Shown here: piece by piece, positions 33,984-45,436 of the stretch | How positions within the stretch are numbered: position 1 is the first letter of the stretch | Layout of the letters: every line of letters starts with the position of its first letter | Assembly: GCF_905171765.1 (NCBI RefSeq) | Contig: NC_053390.1 | Span: 503,107,336-503,171,335, forward strand | Source of the DNA: Bufo bufo | Taxonomy: Eukaryota > Chordata > Amphibia > Anura > Bufonidae | Direction of reading: 5' to 3' | DNA: 64,000 nucleotides | The notes under the pieces: model-generated | Databases searched by the model: none | Seen by the model: only the letters and a program-made list of their open reading frames with translations | What the model was told of the DNA's origin: nothing | Position numbers and translations under genes: made by a program

Positions 33984-34690
33984 AGCGACTGTCACCAGGA
34001 TCAAGCCTATTAAGGGTACTTTCACACTAGCGTTTTTCTTTTCCGGCGTTGAGTTCCGTACTAGGGGCTCAAATCCGGAAAATAACTGATCAGTTTTATC
34101 CTAATGCATTCTGAATGGAGTAATCCGTTCAGGATGCATCAGGATGTCTTCAGTTCAGTCTTTTTGACTGATCAGGTTTTTCAGAAAACCGTAGCATGTT
34201 GTATTTTTACCTCCGGCCAAAAATCCGGAACACTTTGACTGAACGCCGGATCCAGCCTTTTCCCCATTGACTTGCATTAACGCCGGATCCGGCGCCGTGT
34301 GTTCCGTCAAACCGGATCCGGCTTTTGCATGTTAAACCTGAAAAATGTGAAAAAAAAGTTAAAGTCCATAAATTGCGCATCAGTTTTTTCCAATGCATTT
34401 TTTCATTGTGATCAAAATCCTGATCAGGATTCAAATGTAATCCGTTTTCACACATTTTTCCGGATCCGGTGGTTCCGGTGACGGAATTGAACGCCAGATT
34501 CAAACAACGCTAGTATGAAAGTAGCCTAAACCAGGTGTACTGACTAGTAGGGCTCATCATCCTGATTAAAACTGTACCTTTCTTTTGTCTGGATGCTAAA
34601 CAACTGCAGAGAAATCTGCGTTTTATTCGTACGCAAATGAGCAAGCAGCAGGAGGTGGGGCTGAATCCTTTGAGCACTACTTTGTAACAC
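33980..34690. mobile_element. TTAA MITE, left end only clear
   Basis: TTAAAGCGACTGTCACCAGG starts at the TTAA that ends the previous element. The body resumes at about 34530 after the nested MITE. Right terminus not recognised. Confidence 0.55.
34014..34526. mobile_element. Harbinger-like MITE, 513 bp
   Basis: GGGTACTTTCACACTAGCG / CGCTAGTATGAAAGTAGCC with TAA at 34011-34013 and 34527-34529. Interior rich in CCGGATCCGG. Confidence 0.88.
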
Positions 34691-35175
34691 CCCCAGGGCT
34701 ACAGATGGCGACCAAAATGGTCGCCAATGCGACTTAGAATTTACAAATGGCGACAAGACTTTTTAGTCTTGTCGCCATTTGCGACTAGAGCCGCGCCGCA
34801 GCTCTGAATACAGCAGCGGGCACAGAAGCTGAACTATCATGTTCTTATCAGCAGAGCAGTGAAAGAGTCTCTCCCTCCCCCCTGTGCTGCTGCCGCCGCG
34901 GCCAATAAGAAGAGGGACAGGGGGAGGGGCTGTGGCCACTGTGCCACCAATGAAGATAACTGACCTGTTAATACAAATACAGGAGGCGGGTGCCGGAATC
35001 AAATAGCGGCCCCCGTCCTCTATGACAGGGAGAGGCACCTGAGGGGTTAACTGCCGCTGATCGCAGCTCCCTGTCATAGAAGTCGGGTGTCGGCTATTTG
35101 ATTCCGGCACCCGCCTCCTGTATTTGTATTAACAGGTCAGTTATCTTCATTGGTGGCGCCCCCCCCCCCCCCCCA
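34691..35175. repeat. hairpin and 250-bp foldback
   Basis: A perfect hairpin at 34746-34781 (AATGGCGACAAGACT arm). Then an inverted repeat with arms about 34937-35020 and 35065-35150 (CCTGTATTTGTATTAACAGG-type arm ends), closed by a poly-C run at 35160-35174. Confidence 0.8.
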
Positions 35176-35199
35176 ACACCCCAGTATAATAAACATTGG

Positions 35200-35760
35200 T
35201 GGCGCAGTGGGAAGTGCCAATGAGGGTTAAAAAAAAAAAATATTATAATTAACTCACCTCCTCCAATTGATCGCGTAGCTGCCGGTCTCCTGTTCTTTCT
35301 TCAGGACCTGGTGATGTATCATGTGATGAGCACAGTGATGTCACCACAGGTCCTTTGACAGGTCCTGAAGAAAGAACAGGAGATCGGCTGCTACGCGATC
35401 AATTGGAGGAGGCGAGTTAATTTTTAGTTATTTTTTTTAACCCTCATTGGCACTGCCCACCAATGTTTATATGTTTATTATACTAGGGAGGGGGGGGGGG
35501 GAAGGCGCACTGCGCCACCAATGTTTATATGTTTATTATACTGGGGGGGCGCAATGCGCCACCAATGTTTATTATGTTGGGGGGGCGCACTGCGCCACCA
35601 ATGTTTATTATATTGGGGTGTATATAATGTTTATTATATTGACCTTCTACTACGCATTCTGCATTAAAGAATGCTATTATTACCATGTTGTTATAAGGGA
35701 AAGAAATACAGTGAATAGACTTTCATCCTAGCAACCATGCGTGAAAAATCGCACGGTTCA
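35200..35760. mobile_element. partial foldback related to the 7470 family
   Basis: Arms 35250-35310 and 35360-35425 carry GATCGCGTAGC as in 7470-8488. The left donor motif is at 35252-35260 (minus), and 35645-35750 matches the right part of that family (GCATTCTGCATTAAAGAATG, GTGAAAAATCGCAC). 35455-35640 holds four degenerate CACCAATGTTTAT units. Confidence 0.7.
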
Positions 35761-35764
35761 ACTG

Positions 35765-36326
35765 GAAGGATGGATCCGGCATTCCAGTATTTTGAATGCC
35801 GGATACGGCACTAATACATTCCTATGGGGAAAAATGCCGAATCCGGCATTCAGGCAAATCTTCCGTTTTTTTCGCCAGAGATAAAGCCGTAGAATGCTGC
35901 GGTTTTATCTTTTGCCTGATCAGTCAAAAAGACTGACCTGAAGACATCCTGATTTGTGTTGAGCGAATTTCTGTTTTAAGTTCGGCGTCTAAAGTTCGGC
36001 TTCCGGTTAGCGGAGAATCCAGATATGGATTCCGAATTCCGTTGTGGTCCGTGGTAGCGGAATCAATAATCGGCCATTATTGATTCCGCTACCACGGACC
36101 ACAACGGAATTCGGAATCCATATCGGGATTCTCCGCTAACCGGAAGCCGAACTTTAGACGCCGAACTTAAAACAGAAGTTCGCTCAACACTAATCCTGAT
36201 GCATCCTGAACGGATTACTCTCCATTCAGAATGCATGGGGATATGCCTGATCAGTTCTTTTCCGGTATAGAGCCCCTGTGACGGAACTCTATGCCGGAAA
36301 TTAAAAACGCTAGTGTGAAAGTACCC
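35765..36326. mobile_element. Harbinger-like MITE, left end truncated
   Basis: Right end AACGCTAGTGTGAAAGTACCC before TAA. The body shares TCCATTCAGAATGCA with other family members. Interrupted by the 35954-36192 element. Confidence 0.65.
35954..36192. mobile_element. hAT-type foldback MITE, 239 bp
   Basis: Near-perfect palindrome with ends TTGTGTTGAGCGAA / TTCGCTCAACACTA. The 8-bp duplication ATCCTGAT lies at 35946-35953 and 36193-36200. Confidence 0.9.
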
Positions 36327-36328
36327 TA

Positions 36329-36892
36329 AAATATTAAGTTTAAATCCCCCCTTTCCCAATTTTACATATAAAATATATAAACAATAAATAAACATATTAC
36401 ATAGCGCTGTGTCCGAAAAGTCCAAACTATTAAATTTTTAAAAGATTTCTCCTATGCGGTGAGCATTCGCCATTTTTAGTCACCTTGTCACCCCAAAAAA
36501 TAGGATAGGACTGTTCTATTATGGGCCGAACGTTTCATAAAATGCGAAATGCACGCAGCTTTTTTTGGCTTTTTTTTTGCACGGTATTGAGTATCGCAAT
36601 ACTTTATGGTGACGAAAGCGAATCAAAACTTTGGTATCGAAACAACCCTACGCCAATCTGATCAGCGTTGTCACGATACCAAAATTTTTATTCGGTTTTG
36701 ATTTGGCGACTAAAAATTTAATTTGGCGGCTAAAATTTTCAGTTCAGGAGCCAATGGCTACTAGGTATTTTTTTTTTAGTCTGGAGCCCTGACCCCTTGT
36801 GCTCTACACACTCCCCCTTCCCTTGACTGACAGGGCTAGACATCAGCATACTGAGGGCAGATCTGTGTCCTAGCATCTACATATCATATACT
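36329..36892. other. degenerate repeat sequence
   Basis: Blocks such as TTAAATTTTTAAAAGA and TTGGCGACTAAAAATTTAAT recall repeats near 4.4 and 34.7 kb. No gene seen. Confidence 0.4.
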
Positions 36893-37069
36893 CTATGTAC
36901 TAGGGTTGTCCCGATACCGATACTAGTATCGGTATCGGGACCGATTCCGAGTTTTCTCGGCGGTAGTCAGCCGCCGATACCCCGCCCCGATACATAAATA
37001 GAATACTATGGGCGTAACTATGGGCGGGGCCCGGTGCAGTCACTGTACTCTTACACCGGGCCCCGCCGC

Positions 37070-37450
37070 TCACCAAAGTATTTATAAACGTGAATCCTTA
37101 TCCTGTTATTAAGTTGAACTAACGCTGCCCTCTCCCATGTTCCCATGTCCCCCCTGTATCCCCACAGCACTTACTTAAGCTTCCATAGCAGGCAGAGCAG
37201 ACGGCAGCAGTAACGTCACTCACTGACGTAGAGCGCCTGCTCCGCCCACTTTATGAGTGAAGCAGGCGGAGCAGACGCGCGACGTCAGTGAGTGACGTTA
37301 CTGGTGCCGTCCGCTCTGCCTGCTATGGAAGCTTAAGTAAGTGCTGTGGGGATACAGGGGAACATGGGAGAGGGCAGCGTTAGTTCAACTTAATAACAGG
37401 ATAAGGATTCAGGTTTATAAATACTTCGGTGAGCGGCGGGGCCCGGTGTA
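37070..37450. repeat. foldback core of the hAT element
   Basis: Arms about 37070-37250 and 37258-37450, with TGACGT half sites near the axis and outward GTAAGT at 37169-37174 (minus) and 37337-37342 (plus). Confidence 0.85.
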
Positions 37451-37489
37451 TTGGGGGACACTGTTATGAGGGGGATCTGTGGATGACAT

Positions 37490-39176
37490 ATAGCAGTGTC
37501 ATCCACAGATCCTCCCCATAACAGTTCCATCCACAGATCCCCTATAACAGCACCATCCACAGATCCCCCACCAAATAACAATGCCATCCTCAGATCCCCC
37601 CACCCCATAACAATGCCATCCACAGATATCCCACCCTATAGCAGTACCATCCACAGATCCCCATAACAGTGCCATCCACAGATCCCCATAACAGTGCCAT
37701 CCACAGATCCCCATAACAGTGCCATCCACAGATCCCCCATAACAGTGCCATCCACAGATCCCCCACCAAATAACAATGCCATCCTCAGATCCCCCCACCC
37801 CATAACAATGCCATCCACAGATATCCCACCCTATAGCAGTACCATCCACAGATCCCCATAACAGTGCCATCCACAGATCCCCATAACAGTGCCATCCACA
37901 GATCCCCCATAACAGTGCCATCCACAGATCCCCCACCAAATAACAATGCCATCCTCAGATCCCCCCACCCCATAACAATGCCATCCACAGATATCCCACC
38001 CTATAGCAGTACCATCCACAGATCCCCATAACAGTGCCATCCACAGATCCCCCATAACAGTGCCATCCACAGATCCCCCATAACAGTGCCATCCACAGAT
38101 CCCCCATAACAGTGCCATCCACAGATCCCCCATAACAGTGCCATCCACAGATCCCCCATAACAGTGCCATCCACAGATCCCCCATAACAGTGCCATCCAC
38201 AGATCCCCCATAACAGTGCCATCCACAGATCCCCCATAACAGTGCCATCCACAGATCCCCCATAACAGTGCCATCCACAGATCCCCCATAACAGTGCCAT
38301 CCACAGATCCCCCATAACAGTGCCATCCACAGATCCCCCATAACAGTGCCATCCACAGATCCCCCATAACAGTGCCATCCACAGATCCCCCATAACAGTG
38401 CCATCCACAGATCCCCCATAACAGTGCCATCCACAGGTCCCCCATAACAGTGCCATCCACAGGTCCCCCATAACAGTGCCATCCACAGGTCCCCCATAAC
38501 AGTGCCATCCACAGGTCCCCCATAACAGTGCCATCCACAGGTCCCCCATAACAGTGCCATCCACAGGTCCCCCATAACAGTGCCATCCACAGGTCCCCCA
38601 TAACAGTGCCATCCACAGGTCCCCCATAACAGTGCCATCCACAGGTCCCCCATAACAGTGCCATCCACAGGTCCCCCATAACAGTGCCATCCACAGGTCC
38701 CCCATAACAGTGCCATCCACAGGTCCCCCATAACAGTGCCATCCACAGGTCCCCCATAACAGTGCCATCCACAGGTCCCCCATAACAGTGCCATCCACAG
38801 GTCCCCCATAACAGTGCCATCCACAGGTCCCCCATAACAGTGCCATCCACAGGTCCCCCATAACAGTGCCATCCACAGGTCCCCCATAACAGTGCCATCC
38901 ACAGGTCCCCCATAACAGTGCCATCCACAGGTCCCCCATAACAGTGCCATCCACAGGTCCCCCATAACAGTGCCATCCACAGGTCCCCCATAACAGTGCC
39001 ATCCACAGGTCCCCCATAACAGTGCCATCCACAGGTCCCCCATAACAGTGCCATCCACAGGTCCCCCATAACAGTGCCATCCACAGGTCCCCCATAACAG
39101 TGCCATCCACAGGTCCCCCATAACAGTGCCATCCACAGGTCCCCCATAACAGTGCCATCCACAGGTCCCCCACATG
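37490..39176. repeat. 26-bp satellite array, about 65 units
   Basis: Unit CCCCCATAACAGTGCCATCC plus ACAGAT. Three zones: 37490-38018 higher-order repeats (CCAAATAACA variant at 37571, 37766 and 37936; periods 195 and 170 bp); 38019-38433 homogeneous AGATC units; 38434-39165 homogeneous AGGTC units. Long minus-strand open frames are by-products of the repeat. Confidence 0.97.
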
Positions 39177-39388
39177 ACAGTGCGTCATCCACAGATCCAC
39201 AGATCCCCCAAAACGGTCACATGACATTTAAAAAAAGTATCGGTATTCGGTATCGGTGACTACTTGAAAAAAAGTATCGGTACTTGTACTCGGTCCTAAA
39301 AAAGTGGTATCGGGACAACCCTACTATGTACTATAGCTTCACCACATTGGGATCTGCTCAGAAAGCTAATCTACATATTACTGCTTTA

Positions 39389-39685
39389 GGCCGAATGCAC
39401 ACGGCCGTGTTCCGCGGCCGAGAGCGGTACGTGGTATGCCGGGCTGGATTCCTGTTCAGAGCAGGAGCGCACGGCGTCCTTGGTTGCTATGACGCCGTGC
39501 GCTTCATGCCGCCGCTGCACTACAGTAATACACTCGTATAGTGTATTAATGTAGTGCAGCGGCAGCATGAAGCGCACGGCGTCATAGCAACCAATGACGC
39601 CGTGCGCTCCTGCTCTCAACAGGTATCCAGGCCGTGTTACCACGGACCGCTCTCTGCCGCGGAACACGGCCGTGTGCATGAGGCC
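39389..39685. mobile_element. Harbinger-like MITE at a Tc1 breakpoint
   Basis: GGCCGAATGCACACGGCCG / CGGCCGTGTGCATGAGGCC. Flanks are TTA (left) and TAA (right), not a matching duplication. The right flank is Tc1 TIR sequence but the left flank is not. Confidence 0.8.
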
Positions 39686-39899
39686 TAAATCTGTGTTAGT
39701 GAGCACTTCTCCTTTGCCGAGATAATCCATTCAACCTCACAGGTGTGGCATATCAAGGTGCTGATTAGACAGCATGAATATTGCACAGGTGTGCCTTAGA
39801 CTGCCCACAATAAAAGGACACTCGGAAATGTGAACAGTGTTGAGAAAACCAGTCAGTATCTGGTGTGGCCACCATTTGCCTCACGCGGTGCAACACATC

Positions 39900-40793
39900 T
39901 CCATCGCATAGAGTTGATCAGGTTGTTGATTGAGGCCTGTGGAATGTTGGTCCACTCCTCTTCAATAGCTGGAACACGCTGTCATATACGCCAATCCAGA
40001 GCATCCCAACCATGCTCATTGGGTGACATGTCCGGTGAGTATGCTGGCCATGCAAGAACTGGGATGATTTCCGCTTCCAGGAATTGTGTAAAGATCCTTG
40101 CAATATGGGGCCGTGCATTATCATGCTGCAACATGAGGTGATGGTCGAGGATGAATTGCACTACAATGGGCCTTAGGATCTCATCACGGTATCAATGTGC
40201 ATTCAAAATGCCATCAATAAAATACACCTGTGTTTGTTGTCCATAACATACGCCTGCCCATACCATAACCCCACTGCCACCATGGGCCACTCGATCCACA
40301 ACATTGACGTCAGCAAATCGCTCACCCACACACGCTGTCTGCCATCTGCACTGAACAGTGAAAACCCGGACTCATCCGTGAACAGAACGCCTCTCTCACG
40401 TGCCAGACGCCATCGAATGTGAGCATTTGCCCACTAAAGTCGGTTACGACAATGAACTGCAGTCAGGTCCGGACCCCGATGAGGACGACGAGCATGCAGA
40501 TGAGCTTCCCTGAGATGGTTTCTGACAGTTTGTGCAGAAATTCTTTGGTTATGCAAACCGATTGTTGCTGCAGCTGTCCGGGTGGCTGGTCTCAGACGAT
40601 CATGGAGGTGGACATGCTGGATGTGGAAGTCCTGGGCTGGTGTGGTTACACGTGGTCTGCGGTTGTGAGGCCGGTTGGATGTACTGGCAAATTCTCCGAA
40701 ACGCCTTTGGGCATGGGCAACAGCTCTGGTAGACATTCCTGCAGTCAGCATGCCAATCGCACCCTCCCTCAAACGTTGCAACATCTGTGGCAT
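39900..40793 (-). pseudogene. Tc1-like transposase (copy 7)
   Basis: From 40793 the HTH part reads MPQMLQRLREGAIGML, then ISAQTVRNHLREAHL. A TAG stop follows RNRL near 40433. Beyond it the catalytic region is still recognisable: LFTDESGFSLF, QHDNARPY and, after a frameshift, WPAYSPDMSPNEH. The third acidic residue is present but flanked by changes. Several lesions; not functional. Confidence 0.85.
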
Positions 40794-40951
40794 TGAGCTG
40801 TGTGATCAAACTGCACATTTCAGAGTGGCCTTTTATTGTGGGCAGTCTAAAGCACACCTGTGCAATATTCATGCTGTCTAATCAGCACCTTGATATGCCA
40901 CACCTGTGAGATGGGATGGATTATCTTGGCAAAGGAAAAAGTACTCACTAA

Positions 40952-41718
40952 GGGCTCTTTCACACTTGCGTTGTTGTGTTCCGGCATAGAGTTCCGTCGT
41001 CGGGGCTCTATGCCGGAAGAATCCTGATCAAGATTATCCCCATGCATTCTGAATGGAGAGAAATCCGTTCAGGATGCATCAGGATGCCTTCAGTTCCGGA
41101 ACGGAACGTTTTTTGGTCGGAGAAAATTCCGCAGCATGCTGCACTTTTTGCTCCGGCCAAAAATCCTGAACACTTGCCGCAAGGCCGGATCCGGAATTAA
41201 TGCCCATTGAAAGGCATTAATCCGGATCCGGCCTTAAGCTAAACGTCGTTTCGGCGCATTACCGGATCCGACGTTTAGCTTTTTCTGAATAGTGTCCTGG
41301 CAGCCATGGTAACCAAAGTCCTGGTTGCCATGGTAAAGTGTAGTTGGGAGAGGGGGAGCAGTATACTTACCGTCCGTGCAGCTCCCGGGGCGCTTCAGAG
41401 TGACGTCAGGGCGCCCCACGTGCATGGATGACGTGTCGCATGGATCACGTCATCCATGTGCATGGGGCGCTCTGACGTCATTCTGGAGCGCCCTGGGAGC
41501 CGCACGGACTGTAAGTATACTGCTCCCCCGCTCCCCACTACTACTATGGCAGCCAGGACTTTAATAGCGTCCTGGCTGCCATAGTAACACTGAACGCATT
41601 TTGAAGACTGATCCGTCTTCAAATGCTTTCAGTTCACTTGCGGTGTTACGGATCCGGCGGGCACCTCCGGCAAATGAAGTACACGATGGATCCGGACAAC
41701 GCAAGTGTGAAAGAGGCC
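40952..41718. mobile_element. Harbinger-like foldback, 767 bp
   Basis: GGGCTCTTTCACACTTGCG / CGCAAGTGTGAAAGAGGCC, TAA at 40949-40951 and 41719-41721. The core palindrome has TGACGTCA at 41401-41408 and 41473-41480 and outward GTAAGTAT at 41363-41370 (minus) and 41511-41518 (plus). Sister copy at 59791. Confidence 0.92.
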
Positions 41719-42113
41719 TAACACAGATTTGTGAACAATATTTGAGAGCAATGGGTCTTTTGTGTATGTAGAAAATGTTTCAGATCTTTGAGTTCAGCTC
41801 ATGCAAAATGGGAGCAAAACCAAAAGTGTTGCGTTTATATTTTTGGTCAGTGTACTTATGATTAACATTTCTAAACTTTTATAAATTTATATGCAAGTTA
41901 ATAAAATAATTACACAATATGAATAACAGATAATATTCTTTCTAAGCTGGAGTTGGTACATTTCTACCGACTCCACTGCCCTGGTAGAGGTTTCAGGTTG
42001 TGGCTTATTCCGCACACCCTATTGATGTAAAAATTTACTTTTGGTTTAGCTAACTGTGCACACTTATGTTGATGTCCGAAAGCTGTGTCACATGTATGAC
42101 TGGCTTTACTACT

Positions 42114-43089
42114 TAAAGGGGTTGTGCTTTGGGATAAAACAAGGCTTGAGGGTATTGCGCTTCGGATCATAGATCCAAAGTCTACTTCTTAAAAAAACTT
42201 TGTTGTTAATGCCGTTTCCGTACAGCATTAAAATGTATTGTATCCGTGTAGGCAAACTATATGTGTATTTATAGGGGTTATCCGGTCGATTTGCATAAAA
42301 ACTTTGTTCTAATACTGTACGGAGCAGGAGCTCTGTACTGTATTAGAATGTATTGGCTCTGATGAGCCGAAGTTATTACTTCTCACGAGACTTCACATAA
42401 CTTCAGAAATTGATTTATACTGTAAAAAAAAATATTTCCCGAACTCTGGTTTGGTTCCAAGTCGTACCTTGGTACCGAACCAGAGTTCAGGAAATGTTTT
42501 TTCACAGTATAAATCAATTTCTGAAGTTATGTGAAGTCTCCGTGAGAAGTAATAACTTCGGCTCATCAGAGCCAATACATTCTAATACAGTACAGAGCTC
42601 CTGCTCCGTACAGTATTAGAACAAAGTGGATCATCAGCATCTGATCGGCGGGGGTCCGACACCTGGGACCCCCGCCGATCAGCTGTTTGAGAAGGCAGCG
42701 GCGCTACAGCAGCGCCGCGCCCTTCTCACTGTTTTCCGCTGGCCCAGTGACGTCACGAATAGTATCCCTGGCCTGGGCGCGGCTAAGCTCTGTTCACTTG
42801 AATGGAGCTTAGCCCAGGCCAGTTGATACTAGTCGTGACGTCACTGGGCCAGCAGTAAACAGGGAGAAGGCCGCGGCGCTGGTGGAGAGCCGCTGCCTTC
42901 TAAAACAGCTGAACGGCGGGGGTTGCGGGTGTTGGACCCCCGCCGATCAGATGTTGATGATCTATCCAGAAGATAGATCATCAGTTTAAACAAACTGCAG
43001 AACCCCTTTAACTACCACGTTTTTTAACAAATTGACTTCGGATCTATGATCCAAAGCTCGATTCGCTCAAGCCTAAATAAAACCTTTAA
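42114..43089. mobile_element. TTAA foldback, interrupted
   Basis: Starts TTAAAGGGGTTGTGC. Inner arm motif GGATCATAGATCCAAAG at 42163-42180 is inverted at 43038-43056, with AAGGCTTGAG near the outer edge on both sides. Right terminus degraded. Holds the 42269-43011 element. Confidence 0.6.
42269..43011. mobile_element. TTAA MITE with two palindromes, 743 bp
   Basis: Ends TTATAGGGGTTATCCGG and AACCCCTTTAA. 42300-42625 is a palindrome (axis near 42463). 42627-42970 is the GATCGGCGGGGGTCCGACAC block of the 47669 family, with TGACGTCA at 42748-42755 and 42837-42844. Confidence 0.7.
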
Positions 43090-44050
43090 GAATAGGGCAG
43101 AATGGGTTAAAATTTTAAAATTGTCATTAATCACCTTACTGTTCTACCGCTGCTGCCATACCAATGCTTACCTCTACTTCCAAGTTCTGCCTTGAGACAC
43201 GAAATGGCCCAATCACTGACAGAGGGAGGTCACTGCTGCAGCCACTGATTGGCTGGGGAGGCCTTGCCTGCCATTTCCTGTGCGTCAAGACGGGACCAGG
43301 AAGTGGAGACAAGTGGGAACCCAGTAACCAAATGAAAGGTAACAGCGGGGAATCAGGCGAGTAATCCCAATTTTACTTTTTAACTCACTCTGGCCCGCCT
43401 CAAAAAAGTTTTATCCCCCTCCCCCACAACAACTGTTGTATCTGAAGAGCAATCACCTGTGTGAAAAAGCAGGATACACGGCTGAGAGGGCGGTCTTTGC
43501 ATCACTATACACGATTACCTACCTGACAACAGAATGGGGGGGAATTAAACTATTGTGATTATTCCCCGTTTCTGCTCACTTTTCTCTAAATAAAAACTTA
43601 TGTTCAATTTGGAAAAGCAAAATACAACCTTGTATGCCAAGCCTGTAGGTGTACATATTTCAGGGCTGTATACGCTGCCCATACACTTACCTTTTGGAGC
43701 GCTGCAGTAACGCCCCCTTTGCCAGGTGACCCTTGCAGCCATGGAATGCTGTCCAGTAACTTGGATCCGACATCCTAAATGTGGGTTAAGCTATATGGGC
43801 ATTCAGGGCTGGCATGCCTGCCCATCAGTGATCCAGAGGGGTACCACTGGCCTGGCTCTCCTTTTTCTCCAAGACTCACAAGGAACTGGAGCAGCAGATG
43901 AACCCAAGTCTCAGATCAGCAGAGATGCTGCATTCCTGCCCTGTCCATTACATCCTGCAGAGGCCCTGCTGCCACCCTCATGCCAGTGCTACTTCCAGCC
44001 CACATGCCACACAGCCCCATTCCTTTATACCGCTTGTATTACTTCCATTG
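43090..44050. other. no recognised gene; old repeat pieces
   Basis: 43190-43340 looks like a foldback core fragment (CACTGATTGGCTGGGGAGGC). Nothing else supported. Confidence 0.4.
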
Positions 44051-44059
44051 TTTCCTCCC

Positions 44060-44350
44060 GCTCCTTATCAGTAAAACGATGCTAAGCAGCCGCCATCCCG
44101 TTACTCCCGGTCCACGTGTATGGGACACTCGCAGGCCCGGCCCATGTATACGTCCACGAGCCCTCACTGCAGCCCGGGCACTACTGAGAAGCCAGGTCCC
44201 GCCGGTCAGCTAAAAAAGCGAGGGGCTACAACGGCAGGAAGCTGGGGCGGTGACGTCACGGGTGGGCGGCCTCTGCAGCTAACACTGTCAGTGCCGGAAG
44301 GCAGCGTCTCACACTGTGCGTTACCGTACTACTACCGCTGGGCTACGTAG
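44060..44350. promoter_or_regulatory. CpG-rich stretch resembling a promoter
   Basis: A CpG-rich block that is not part of a visible palindrome or TIR pair. It contains GGGGCGGTGACGTCACGGG (GC box with CRE, 44245-44263), GGGTGGGCGG (GC box) and GCCGGAAGG (ETS-type, about 44294). This is the best candidate for a host regulatory element in the window. I find no convincing first exon on either strand: an ATG at 44357 gives 22 codons, and the minus-strand ATGGCGGCTGC near 44098 hits a stop at once. It could be a decayed repeat core instead. Confidence 0.35.
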
Positions 44351-44359
44351 TGTCATATG

Positions 44360-45436
44360 GCCAGTGACACGTATAGGAAATCTGCAGAGAGTCCTAACCA
44401 GATCCAGACACTGCATACCTCCTAACTGACTCCTGGGATTCATTGTGTGAATACTTATACACTTCAGTAGCTTTCTTATATACAATAGCGCACAAATGAT
44501 CTGAATATAAAAATGTCTAAAATCCAAATTGCATCAAATGATAAAATAAAAGGAGGGCTCTAATATACAGCCAGGAAACAAACCCTTCCTGGATCAATGT
44601 TGTAGATGTAATACTGCAAATCTGTACCTGAGATCAAAAAGAGAGTTAAGAATGGTGGGCATCAGGCGCAAAGGACCACATCACCCGCCATGCCATCCCT
44701 GGATACTACAATGCGTTTCAGAGATATAATTCTCCTTCAGGTTTACAAGAAGGAGAATTAGATCTCCGAAACGCAATAAAAAGAATCCATTGATCGCATC
44801 ACACTTGATGTGGTCCATCATTCTCCACTCTTCTCCTCGGAAGACCGGGGACCTGTCCCAGAGGCCATCCTGATATGCAGACATTAGAGTTCTGCCTAAT
44901 CAAGCACAACCTATGCAGGTGAGCCTCCAATTTACAGGGGTCTGACCACACATAGCCCTGATGTACTCACCCTTAGTTCTGTTTTAACCCTAACAAGTAG
45001 TTCTTCCATTTGGGATCACATCAAAAGGAGCAAAGAGGGACTTGAGTCAAAAGTAGGGACTGTCGCTTGAAAAAAGGGACACTGGGGAGGGCTGCCATTG
45101 GAGGCAAACATTCCTAAAAACAAGTCTGTGGAAAACATGTAGATAGTGGGTTCATTGCCACAGAAGTACCACTAGTGGTTTTAGAGAGATACATATGCTG
45201 TGAGATAAAATTATAAATCAATTTCCACTCAAAATTCCTTCCAGTCCCCTGACTGCCGCTGTTTGTATCCCCACCACCACATGTCCACCTAGCCAGCCCC
45301 TCATGTGATCTGGCCAACAGGCCCGGACTCCTGATCTGCAATTTCTGCCAGATTCCCCATGGCTCCTGTGGGATGGGCAGTGGGCCGCCTGCCAGTGGCC
45401 AATTTAGCGGGTAGCAGTGGAGCAATCAAATCTCCT
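44360..45436. other. hairpin fragment, otherwise nothing
   Basis: 44711-44775 is a hairpin (GCGTTTCAGAGAT / ATCTCCGAAACGC with a TTCTCCTT stem), resembling Penelope-like element tails. No coding frame. Confidence 0.4.

Larger units (their letters stand above)
36901..39323. mobile_element. hAT-type element carrying a 26-bp satellite, 2423 bp
   Basis: TIR TAGGGTTGTCCCGATACC / GGTATCGGGACAACCCTA with exact 8-bp duplication CTATGTAC at 36893-36900 and 39324-39331. No transposase coding. Interior is a foldback (37070-37450) followed by a long tandem array. 37016-37070 resembles part of the 56370 family (CAGTCACTGTACT, GGGCCCCG), so another hAT fragment may lie within. Confidence 0.93.
39689..41855 (-). 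mobile_element. Tc1-like transposon copy 7, interrupted and end-deleted
   Basis: Right TIR ends at 41855 (TTTTTGGTCAGTGTAC). The left TIR keeps only its inner part from 39689. Split at 40951/41719 by a Harbinger-like element whose empty site (CACTAACACAG) survives in the left TIR at 39694-39706. Confidence 0.88.

Noticed and set aside
37831..39227. Open frames of 400-450 codons on the minus strand
   Set aside because: They run through the 26-bp satellite in three frames with the same peptide cycle; no start context or non-repeat domain.
43726..44213. Possible first exon beside the CpG-rich block
   Set aside because: No Kozak-supported ATG with a usable splice donor and no recognisable protein similarity.
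44711..44775. Hammerhead ribozyme of a Penelope-like element
   Set aside because: The hairpin and GAAAC-like motif are suggestive, but the CUGAUGA core is not present in the right place.
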